Assembly: GCF_014898055.3 (NCBI RefSeq)
Contig: NW_023601433.1
Coordinates: forward strand, 86,189,106 to 86,253,105
DNA length: 64,000 nt
Direction of reading: 5' to 3'
From: Talpa occidentalis
Taxonomy: Eukaryota; Chordata; Mammalia; Eulipotyphla; Talpidae
Each line of letters begins with the position of its first letter. Position 1 is the first letter of the stretch. The notes beneath the pieces are model-generated. The model saw only the letters and a program-made list of their open reading frames with translations, made no database searches and had not been told where the DNA came from. Shown in pieces: positions 55,532 to 64,000 of this stretch. Made by a program: the position numbers and the translations under genes.

Positions 55532-57871
55532 GTACGTCTCCCACCACGACTTCTGTCCAGCACCGAGGATGGTGAGCTCCTTGCCCGTGCCGACTGCACA
55601 CCTGGTTAACTAGCATCCAATTCTAACGGCAGTGCCTGGACTAATGGCTTTAGCCAAGAACCAGGCGCATGGGTCCTTTTGTGGCTTACCGTCTAACAGA
55701 TAATATTTAATCACCTATGTTTCCTCAACCCTAAAATCTGCTGGTTTAACCACAGGGAGTTTTCCATGTGGACATCTTCATCTCAAGCAGAATGGTGAAA
55801 ACACAATTCTCAAATCCAGGGAAAGAATCCAGTGGGAATTTCACACTTCCACATTTTGTTATTTGCTCTATTTTTGTAAATCCACAAGGCAAATCTTTTC
55901 AGATAATGTGAAAATGTCAACAACAATTAGAGGCCAAAAGCCAACCAAGGAGAAAGCGACATACCCACACAGCACGCCATCAGGGAAGGGAAGAATTGCT
56001 CAGTGCAGCATCTCAAGCTCCATATGTTCATCCACAACCTCCCAGTTAAATATTGACTCTCTGGAGCCATGGCAACCACTGTGATCCACACAGGCAAGCC
56101 GCAGAATATCCCTCCAGGTAGCTTTTGTGCTGGGGTGACAGGGTGGCCAAGGGCAGATAAGCTGCCTGCTCTTGGCTCAGAGCTTTGTGAGTGAAGCAAG
56201 GACATCAGAGACTCTTTCCTCTGTGTGTTCATGTCCCCCCTGTCTTCTCAAAAGAAGGGCCTTATGGGATGCCCAGAGAGGTGATGAGCTATACAGGTCA
56301 ACTGGAAGGGGGGCTGTTTGTGGCTGGAAGTGGGTGGTCCTATTGGCATGTCAACAGAGAGACCCCTCTTCCTCTGAAGGTCAGTTCTGGGAAGATGATA
56401 ATAGTATGTTTCCTGTAACCAAGGAGGGGGACAGGGCCCCTCCTTTTGTACAGAGGCACACACAATTCTGCCTTCCATTGAGGGGCTGGGCTGGGGGCTT
56501 ACAGTCCATACCATCCTCTTCATGAGCTTACACAAAATCCCTCAGTTTCCCCAAATATGGGACACAAACATCGGTTGGCCCTGCACCTACGTGGCTCGCC
56601 TCCAGCCTGATATGACCCCAAACTTACAATAGATAAGAAAAAGGAAACAGGAAGTAGACAACACTGAATTGCTCAAGTCCAACCCAGGAACGTGGCAAGA
56701 GAGGCCTCTGTAAATACAGCATGTTTGTTCACACAGACCTGGGAAGCTGGCGGATGCTGGGAGAGAGCCTCCAGCATCGTGCCCTATCCTTGTGGCTCGG
56801 GGTTTGCTCAGGGCCTACTCTGGAATGGTAGCTATCCCCACAGCTCCTGCCACCTGTCAAGACCAAGGGTGTATAGGGACTCTAGTCCTTGGGTGATCCT
56901 GATCCTCCAGATGGTTCCATGCAATGACCCCACTCTTCCTAGAAGTGTGACCTGTTGAAAGAAAACTTCAAGCACCCTATTTGAAAATGCCAGTGATGGG
57001 GAGATCCATCTAAAATCTTCTGGGGATCTGTCTTTCACTCCTTATTTTGCGAGGCCATTTTTAGCACTAACTCCCTTTCTGCCTCACTTCCTGGCAACCA
57101 CTAACCTGCTTTCTGTCCCTGTGGGCTTGCCCTTCTGGGCATTCCACATCCCTGGGCTCACACTCGGGCGGCCTCTGTATGGCTGGCTCCCTCACCCAGC
57201 AGCATGTTCTCGAGCTTCATCAGTGATGGAGCATATTCAGTGCTTTGTTCCCGTTTTGTTTTGTTTTTTTTAAAGATTTATTTATTTATTTATACAAGCA
57301 CTGGTTATAGTCAGAAGCGCGGGAGGGTGAGAGAATTCACCAGAGCCAGAGCGGGGAGCAGAACAGGCAGAAGGACTGAAGTACACTGCTGAGGGGAGCA
57401 GTGGGCGTGGCAGGAGAGGTCTGCGCCATGGCCATGTGGGACCCTCGCCACCAGCGGCTGGGGATGGAACCAGCACTGCAGCTTCGCAACCCAGCGCTCA
57501 ACCGCTGCGCCACCAGGGGAGGCCCTCGTTCCTGTTTTATGGCTACATCATATTCCATTGTGTGGATGGACCACATTTCGTGTATTCATTCATTGAGCAG
57601 TGGGTCCTTGGGTTGTGTCCATATCCAGTTTGTTGTGGAGAATGCTGCTGTGAACACATGTATACAAGTATTTGTGTGAGTCCTTGTTCTCAATGAGGAT
57701 ATGGACTCTCACAAGAGAGAACAGGAGACCATCAGATTAGTTTTTTTTAATTGTTTTCTGCATGGCGTGTGGGAGAAGTGAAAGGTAGTGACCTCTCAGG
57801 TGAATGCCCAGCTCTCCATGCCTCTGACGGTAACACAGCAGCTCACTCTCTCCTCTCTGCCTCGTCTGCAG
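55532..57871. other. P2RX4 intron 2; L1M relic and one SINE
   Basis: An old L1M 3' region is recognisable on the plus strand from about 57070 (CCTGGCAACCACTAACCTGC) to about 57720 (CATCATATTCCATTGTGTGG). It is split by the SINE at 57258. Nothing was recognised in 55620-57000. Confidence 0.6.
57258..57527 (-). mobile_element. tRNA-derived SINE in P2RX4 intron 2, antisense
   Basis: The antisense copy is flanked by GTTCC(C/T)GTTTT (57247-57257 and 57528-57538) and inserted into an old L1M fragment. The tRNA-like part has lost several bases near 57470-57490. Confidence 0.94.
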
Positions 57872-57943
57872 GAGAAAAACTCCCTCTTCATCATGACCAA
57901 CATGATCATCACCATGAACCAGACCCAGGGCCTCTGTCCTGAG
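57872..57943 (+). CDS. P2RX4: P2RX4 exon 3
   Basis: The 72-base, 24-codon phase-0 exon follows acceptor CTCGTCTGCAG and precedes donor GTAGGC. It encodes EKNSLFIMTNMIITMNQTQG and LCPE. NQT is a glycosylation sequon, and the Cys corresponds to C116, the first of the head-domain cysteines. Confidence 0.97.
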
Positions 57944-58026
57944 GTAGGCGCGCCCTGTCCGCCCCTGTCACCGATATGTGGGGCGCAGGCCGCTGGAGCC
58001 CTTTTCACTCATTCTTCTATTCCCAG

Positions 58027-58099
58027 ATTCCAGATAAGACCACTGTGTGTGAATCAGATGCCAACTGTACCGCTGGGTTTGCAGGTACCCACAGCAACG
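58027..58099 (+). CDS. P2RX4: P2RX4 exon 4
   Basis: The 73-base exon is separated from exon 3 by only 83 bases. Acceptor TATTCCCAG and donor GTATGA flank it. It encodes IPDKTTVCESDANCTAGFAG and THSN plus part of Gly, within the disulfide-rich head domain. Confidence 0.96.
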
Positions 58100-58563
58100 G
58101 TATGAGCACAGCTGTGACCCCACAGTAGACACAGCCTGGGGAGAGCACCCCCGTACCAGATCACCACCCTGGTGGGGCCCTTCCATAGAGAAATTCCAGG
58201 ATGAAAAAGTCCTCAAACTCCCCAGTGCCTTCAATTGACTCTGAGTGAGCCAGATGCCCAAATTAGGGTCCCTCTCAACATTCATCTCTGTCTTCTGTAC
58301 CCTGGAAGTCACCCCAGATCTTGAGCTATGCTGGGGCTTGGCATCACCCTAACCCGTGCAACTTGCAAAGCAGAGAAGAGGCTAGACTGGGCCAACCATT
58401 CACTTCCAGCTGTAATGTCTACAAACTACAAATTTCTAAGTCCCAAAGTTGGGATAGCTCAAGATCAATGACCTAGACAGCTGTGATAGGGGAATTTCTG
58501 TCTCACAAAGTAGAAAATCTAATACCCCCGCCCCCATGTTCCATGGGTCCCCTCGTCCTTTAG

Positions 58564-58660
58564 GAGTCCAGACAGGCAGATGCGTGCAGTTCAACAAAAC
58601 CCTGAAGACATGCGAGGTAGCAGCCTGGTGCCCGATAGAGGATGACTCAGAGGTGCCAAG
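58564..58660 (+). CDS. P2RX4: P2RX4 exon 5
   Basis: The 97-base exon lies between acceptor CGTCCTTTAG and donor GTGAGC. It encodes VQTGRCVQFNKTLKTCEVAA and WCPIEDDSEVPR, carrying the last three head-domain cysteines and the NKT sequon. Human has CVAFNGS where this gene has CVQFNKT. Confidence 0.97.
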
Positions 58661-61045
58661 GTGAGCCCCAAAAACTGATTCTAGGCCTGTGAAGGGAGGC
58701 TTAGGGGGAGGGGACAGTCAAGACCAAATGTACTGGTTCTCTGTGCTGGGTACTCTGGGATCAGGCTGCCCTGGGGTGATGGGTCTTGACCAAGTGGAGG
58801 GGAGGCCTCAGTGTCCATCCTCATGATGAGTGTACAGGACTTACTTCTAGGGTTGGGTGGACACTGTCCATTGTTAAGTATAACTGACAGAAACAGTTCT
58901 CAGTGCCTTACGTACATGTGCACACATGTACATACACACAGAATCCAGGCAGTTCCTTGTTCCACTAACCACAGCATGTGGGCACCATGGCTGGATCTGG
59001 GGTTCAGAGGACAACCTCCGAGCCTCCACCTCATGCTGGGTGCACAGTGATAGAAGAAAAGGCTGAGAAATTGATTTCGTGATGGCTGAAGGCCTAGTGT
59101 CTTATGGCTGAGAGAATATACTAGAACAGTCCTCTCCAGAAAAGGATCCACTGGCCATGTGTGGCTGTCCATCACTCAGAATGTGGTGGGGAACTGAACA
59201 ATTTGTGCTGTCAGTGCAAAATATACTCCAGATTCCAAAGGCTGGTCATGGGGGAAAGTATATGTACTAGCTCATTAGTAATACTTCGCTGTTTAAACAT
59301 TGAAGTAATATTTAGGTATGCTGAGTTAGAAAAAAGTATGTTTCACTTGTCAATGTGGCCACGAGAAAACTTTATGATATGGCTATGTCTCACAGTATGT
59401 TTTCACTGGCTGCTGCTGTTCTAGATCTAGTCCAGTGTAAGATGATCTCAGGGAGTACATATGAAATGACATTGTGTCACATGCTGAGAAAGACACTCCC
59501 TGTGCTATTCTATTCAACCCCTTCACTGATACCAAGGGGGAAATCCTGGTTTGAAGTGTCCTTAATAACTTTTTATCAGTTGTTGATTTCCATTTTCCAC
59601 AAACAACAAGCCTCAGATTTACACATGGGGCAGACAATAACATTAACCACAACTTGTAGTATTATTGTTTCGATCTCATTGTAGTGATATGTACAATGAC
59701 CCCCAATGTGTGGCAAATGATCACTTTTATGGTCATGGTAGAAAGTTCATTTCAGAATGACATCAATGAAAAAGTGAGTTGATCCAAAAAGGCGGAATTA
59801 ACTCAAATGTCCATGGGCAGAGGGACAGATAAACAAGATTGTGGTACATCCAGTATATCTAATATCTAAAATTCCATATTGGAGAATATTATCAGCCATG
59901 AAAAGGAATACAGTACTGACCCAAGCAACAATATGCAGGAATCTGGAAAACATGATGCTGAGTAAAAAGCAGACACAAAAGGCCACATAGTACATGATGT
60001 CCAACATTGTATGATGAATATTACATTCATGTGACATATCCAGTACTAATTCATAGAAACAGAAACCAAATCAGTGGTTTCAAGAACTGAAGAGTGGGAA
60101 GGATAGTACCTGCTTACTGGTTACATAGCTTCCTTTTGGACTGATGAGACTATGATGGAACTAGAGGTAATGGTGGTACAGCCTTTTGAATATAGTGGAC
60201 ACAACTGAATTGTTCACTTTAAAATGGCTCATTACATGCTCTGTGAATTTCACCTCATTTTTTTAAGATGAGTTAATATTAAAAGTCTTCAATATGAGAC
60301 TCATAGATGTGGAGCCTTTCCAGGTTCTGGTACAGGGAATGACAAAAGCTTGCAAGCCCCAGGGACAGGGCTAAGAGAATCTGAAGCCCCGAGAGAAGTA
60401 CAGGTGAAGCCCTTATAAGCTCCCTGCCCTCACTGTGTGGCCTTGTCACTGGCCTCGCTGCCATCACCGGGTGGGAGACTATTGCTGTTATTTATAACTT
60501 CAGAGAATCAGCCAGGATCAGGGGAGGCCTCCCCAACAGAGGGCTCAGCTGACAGTGCTGGGTTGTCCTGCTGAGAGCCACCAAAGAAGTGAGGTCTCCT
60601 TGGGGACAGATTCAGCGCAGACTCTCAGCCAGGAGCTGAGCCAGCAGACACGTGCTTTTTGTGTACTTTTGAGATGAGGTCAGGCTCCAGCCAGGAGGTG
60701 AATTCACTTTTGCTTTGACTTGTAAAACCAGATCTGTTGCTTATTTCCCCTGAACCCACAGCTGAGAGGCAGCCAGGGAAGCCACCAGCAAGATCCCAAC
60801 TCAGGGTCTTCAATTCCCACTGCCTTGGCCCAGAGGCCCTGGCTTCCGAGGAAAGAAGAAAACAGAAGTCTTGTGCAGTCTCCTTCTTGACCTAGTATTT
60901 ATGCAGAGGAGAGTAGAAAATGCTAGAAACATTTCACTTTTTCTGGACAAAATGACACTTGTGTGGATGCTTTTGAAAAATATTACGGGCCTAAGTGAGT
61001 ATGCATAGCTTTGTGTTTTCATGGACACTGGCGTTATTTTTTCAG
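58661..61045. other. P2RX4 intron 5; L1M relic
   Basis: An old L1M-like stretch covers about 59760-60270 (CAAATGTCCATGGGCAGAGG; TGAATTGTTCACTTTAAAAT near its end). The remainder shows no exon or young repeat. Confidence 0.55.
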
Positions 61046-61126
61046 GCCTGCATTCCTCAAGGCTGCAGAAAACTTCACTGTTTTGGTTAAGAACAACATC
61101 TGGTACCCCAAGTTTAATTTCAGCAA
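61046..61126 (+). CDS. P2RX4: P2RX4 exon 6
   Basis: The 81-base exon, equal in length and phase to P2RX7 exon 6, follows acceptor TTATTTTTTCAG and precedes donor GTAAGT. It encodes PAFLKAAENFTVLVKNNIWY and PKFNFS plus part of Lys. The Thr of ENFT is T186, an adenine contact. Confidence 0.97.
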
Positions 61127-61217
61127 GTAAGTGGTGACCCACCGTTTATATACCCCCAGGTCTGACTGCTCTTTGACGTTCTCCTCACTCCAATTCTCTT
61201 CTTTCTCCCGATTTTAG

Positions 61218-61359
61218 GAGAAATATCCTGCCCAACGTCACCACCACCTACCTCAAGTCGTGCATGTACGATGCGGTTACAGATCCCTTCTGCCCCATAT
61301 TCCGCCTTGGCAAAATAGTAGAGTCTGCGGGCCATAGCTTCCAGGACATGGCCGTGGAG
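61218..61359 (+). CDS. P2RX4: P2RX4 exon 7
   Basis: The 142-base exon follows acceptor CCCGATTTTAG and precedes donor GTAGGC. It encodes RNILPNVTTTYLKSCMYDAV, then TDPFCPIFRLGKIVESAGHS and FQDMAVE. It carries the C217-C227 pair and the NVT sequon. The intron before it is only 91 bases long. Confidence 0.97.
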
Positions 61360-61451
61360 GTAGGCGCGCCCCTTCTCGAGCCAGCCTGCCTACGCCTCTC
61401 CTCCCAGAGCAGGCGCTGAGGGAGCTTGCTGTCTGTGCCCACCACCTGCAG

Positions 61452-61588
61452 GGAGGCATCATTGGCATCCAGATCAACTGGGCCTGCAACCTGGACCGAG
61501 CAGCCTCCCTCTGCCTGCCCCAGTACTCCTTCCGCCGCCTGGACACCCGGGACCTCAGCCACAACGTGTCTCCCGGCTACAACTTCAG
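61452..61588 (+). CDS. P2RX4: P2RX4 exon 8
   Basis: The 137-base exon lies between acceptor CACCTGCAG and donor GTGAGT. It encodes GGIIGIQINWACNLDRAASL, then CLPQYSFRRLDTRDLSHNVS and PGYNF plus part of Arg. N293 and R295 of the ATP site are kept. The motif that is WDCNLD in human P2X4 and in this animal's own P2X7 is WACNLD here. Confidence 0.97.
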
Positions 61589-63771
61589 GTGAGTGTGAGC
61601 TTGGGTGTCTCAGGTGTGGGGGGGTGACAGGTCCCTGAAGTGTGGAAGCATCCATGCCCACCAGAGGCCCCTCTTGCCCTCCTTTCACCCATTGTTCCCA
61701 GAAAGACCTCACACCATGGCTTCTGGCCTGAGAGCCCTGCTGGCCCTCTTGCCTCAAGAAACATGTAGAGGGGACCTCCTTGATGGCCGAAGGGTTAAGT
61801 TTCAGCACTATCACCACGACAACCTGACTCCGATCCCCGGCTAGGGAGGTGACCCACATGGTGCAGCAGAACACTCCTGTCTAGCTCACTGCTCCCCTCA
61901 GCAGTGTACTTCAGTCTGCCTGTTCTGCTCCCCACTGTGTCCCTGGTGAATCCTCTTATCCTCCCACACCTCTGGCATGCACTCCAGCTCTTCTACACAA
62001 AAATAAATAAAATCTTTTAACAAACATGTGGAGACGTGTGCAGAGCCCAGAAGAACCAGCCTCAGCTAGGACTCGGCCCACCTGTGACCCTCCAGTCTCC
62101 TGGCCTCTGTGCACTGACCAGTTATGTGCTCGAAGGCTGAGCCTGTGCCCAGAAACCTGCACAGAAATGACAATATTCCCCAGCTGAACGTGCTGACTTT
62201 TCATTTCCTGTCTATTCTCACAGCTCTGGAGCCAGAAGCCCAAAGTTCAAGGCCCTTTCAGGGTCCCTTCCTGCCTCTGGTGGCCCCTGGAGTGCATTCT
62301 TTGCTGTTCCGAGGACCCTAGGGGACCCTGCTAGTCCCTCCCTCGGTCTCTGCCTGGCTTTCTTCCCTATTCCTCTCTCCCCAATACCAGTTGGTCCTTC
62401 CCTTCTTTAGTCACATATGCAAACACCCTAGGGTCACGCTCACAGGTTGGGGGCAATCAGGCATTATGGAGGCAACATTCAACCCACTGCAGTGGAAATC
62501 TGATGAGAGGGAGCCACTTTCTTCAAGCCGCAAAATCTGTGGCCACCAACATTTTCCTGTGCCCACCGCTGTGACTTTCACAGGCCCTGTGGGCACCACT
62601 GAGCCCCTGTGCTGTTGGTTGCTTGTCTCCCTCTGGTGGTGCTGAGGGGAATCAAAGGCTCGTGGGTGCCGCGGAAATGTCCCATTTCTGCCGTCCTTGG
62701 GCACCCTCTGGCTCAAGGCGGGAAGCTGGGCAGGTATTTGGATTTTTTTCCCAGGAAGGGAATTCAGTGGTGGCTCCAGCTCTGCTGTTAAGTAGTTCTT
62801 GGAGAGCCCGCCCCGGTTGGAACCCCCAAGGACAGAGAAGCCAATGGGCCACTCAGGAGAAACCAATCACCCCCACCTCCACCAGCATCAGGTCCGCCCT
62901 TGGCTTGGAAAGCATCAGCCAGACAGACCAGGATGTGAGGGTTGGGGTTCTGATGGGTCTCCCGAAAAACATGGGCCTAGTGGTATAGTGGCTTAGAGGT
63001 TCTCCCGCCCCCTCCCGGCCAGCCTTCCTTGGCAATGGCTCCTGAGATAAGGTTCTGTGCCCTTCCAGCTCCCAACTGGAACATGAAACCTGACCCTTGT
63101 TGTTATGTCACTGCAGGCCCCGCCCCTTGGCTGTCACCAACCCATCTCCCTCAGCCCTAAGCCGCCCCCAGCCCACTTTCTGTCCCTTGGACCTGTCTCT
63201 GCTCTGCCCTGTGAGCAGAATCCTCCGTGCATGGCCTTGGTCTCTGGCCTCTTCCACTCGGGGTCCTTCATGTGGAGGCAGGTGGCAGCGCCCACCTCGT
63301 TCAGGGTCGGGACCCTTCCCGCGGGCAGCTCCACCACACTTGTCTGTTCATTCGGGCGGATCTGCGGCTCTCTGTCCAGTGTGGCCTCTGGCTTGTGGCC
63401 GGCATGGCGCCCCAAGCAGCTGGCCGCCATTTTCTCTGTTAGTGGCTAGGGTCTCTTTGGGAGGCAAGTGGCTGGGCCGTATCAGGAAGGACTTTCAGAG
63501 CAAGCGGCTCCCACATTAGAGGTGCAGGTGGTGGTGACTGTGAGGGGGCAGCTCTGCCTGGGCCCTGCTGCCAGCACTCCAGCCTTCCTGCGCTTTTGTC
63601 ACCCACATCAGCAAAGAGAGGGCCCCCAGGTGCTCCTGTGATCTGCTCAGCAAGCAGGGCCGAGCTTAGCCGTGCGACTCTGCTCGAGCCTTGGAGCTCT
63701 GCGCCAGCACCCCTGGCACAGGACCCGAGGGGAGGCCGGCCCCCGCTCACTCTGCCCTGTGCCGCCCCCAG
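61589..63771. other. P2RX4 intron 8; one SINE, otherwise nothing recognised
   Basis: Apart from the SINE at 61771-62021 the intron is moderately GC-rich unique sequence. Short open frames occur on both strands because of the base composition, but none has a recognisable product. Confidence 0.55.
61771..62021 (+). mobile_element. tRNA-derived SINE, old copy, sense
   Basis: The diverged copy starts GGGACCTCCTTGATGGCCGA and ends ATAAATAAAATCTTTTA. It is flanked by AAACATGT(A/G)GAG (61759-61770 and 62022-62033). The tRNA-related head carries many substitutions. Confidence 0.9.
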
Positions 63772-63865
63772 ATTTGCCAAGTACTACAAGGACCTGACAG
63801 GCACTGAGCACCGCACACTCACCAAGGCCTACGGCATCCGCTTTGACATCATCGTGTTTGGAAAG
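63772..63865 (+). CDS. P2RX4: P2RX4 exon 9
   Basis: The 94-base exon follows acceptor GCCGCCCCCAG and precedes donor GTAGCC. It encodes [20 protein letters not shown], then [11 protein letters not shown]. The Lys of LTK is K313, an ATP phosphate contact; the residue before it is Thr, where human P2X4 and this animal's P2X7 have Ile. Confidence 0.97.
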
Positions 63866-63983
63866 GTAGCCTGGCCGCAGACGCGCTGGCCCTCCTCTGG
63901 GCTGGCAGGGGCCCCGGACCCTCCTCCATCTGCTTTCTGCCGCCGCCATTGCTGCTCTTTTTCCTTTTCTCCTGCCATTGCAG

Positions 63984-64000
63984 GCTGGGAAATTTGACAT
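63984..64000 (+). CDS. P2RX4: P2RX4 exon 10, first 17 bases (cut by window end)
   Basis: After acceptor GCCATTGCAG the sequence reads AGKFDI, the beginning of the second membrane helix exon and the counterpart of P2RX7 exon 10 (GGKFDI). The rest lies beyond the window. Confidence 0.93.

Larger units (their letters stand above)
52540..64000 (+). other. P2RX4: P2RX4 gene, 5' part (exon 1 to start of exon 10)
   Basis: P2X4 is an ATP-gated, calcium-permeable trimeric channel of the plasma membrane and lysosomes, prominent in microglia and endothelium. Nine complete exons and the first bases of the tenth read in one frame from the ATG at 52614. They cover the N-terminus, first helix, whole ectodomain and the lead-in to the second helix. 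All ten conserved ectodomain cysteines are present (LCP, VCE, NCT, RCV, TCE, WCP, SCM, FCP, WAC, LCL). The ATP-contact residues K67 and K69 (TKAKG), T186 (ENFT), N293 and R295 (YNFR) and K313 (LTKAYG) are kept. Exons 11-12 are beyond the window. Exons 6 and 8 match P2RX7 exons 6 and 8 in phase and nearly in length (81/81 and 137/134 bases), showing that the two genes are tandem duplicates. Confidence 0.95.

Overview
This window is nuclear DNA from a placental mammal. It holds the downstream half of P2RX7 (exons 6-13) and, about 24 kb further on and in the same orientation, the upstream two-thirds of P2RX4 (exons 1-9 and the first bases of exon 10). Both genes encode ATP-gated P2X cation channel subunits. 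Their head-to-tail order matches the P2RX7-P2RX4 pair known from other mammals. Every exon was read by eye from canonical AG/GT splice sites, reading phase and protein similarity recalled from the P2X family; no alignment was run.

Layout: 1-29.6 kb is P2RX7, with eight coding exons at 2174-2254, 2863-2992, 4611-4744, 11687-11777, 13215-13280, 13686-13835, 15822-15923 and 27689-28207, followed by a repeat-bearing 3' UTR. Intron 12 (11.8 kb) contains a 10-kb nest of antisense LINE-1 copies (about 17.36-27.64 kb) that ends 51 bp before exon 13. It also contains a 157-bp near-perfect palindrome at 16.23-16.39 kb. The stretch from 29.6 to 51.5 kb is intergenic and rich in repeats: tRNA-derived SINEs, a Tigger DNA transposon remnant, a cluster of ERV LTRs with one degenerate provirus (40.5-45.6 kb), another solo LTR (47.4-48.0 kb), and processed pseudogenes of RPL26 and ARPP19. 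A TATA-less CpG-island promoter lies at about 51.6-52.7 kb, and P2RX4 runs from there to the window end.

Organism: the genes, old L1M/MIR/MLT-type relics and L1 protein sequence indicate a eutherian. The dominant SINE is about 260 bp, tRNA-derived, begins GGGCCTCCCTGGTGGCGCAG, and ends in (AAAT)n plus TCTTT. At least 17 copies are present. It is not Alu, B1/B2, a carnivore CanSINE, horse ERE or the vespertilionid bat VES type. It recalls the tRNA-Glu-like SINEs of laurasiatherians. I could not name the species.

Functionally, P2X7 and P2X4 are trimeric ATP-gated channels, each subunit having two membrane helices and a cysteine-rich ectodomain. They are often co-expressed in macrophages and microglia. 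The ATP-contact residues in the exons present are intact. Lineage differences worth checking are a lost P2X7 stop codon (7 extra residues), loss of two cysteines in the P2X7 membrane-anchor segment, and an Asp-to-Ala change in an otherwise conserved P2X4 motif. No prokaryotic, CRISPR or operon-type system is present, and I found no new protein-coding system.
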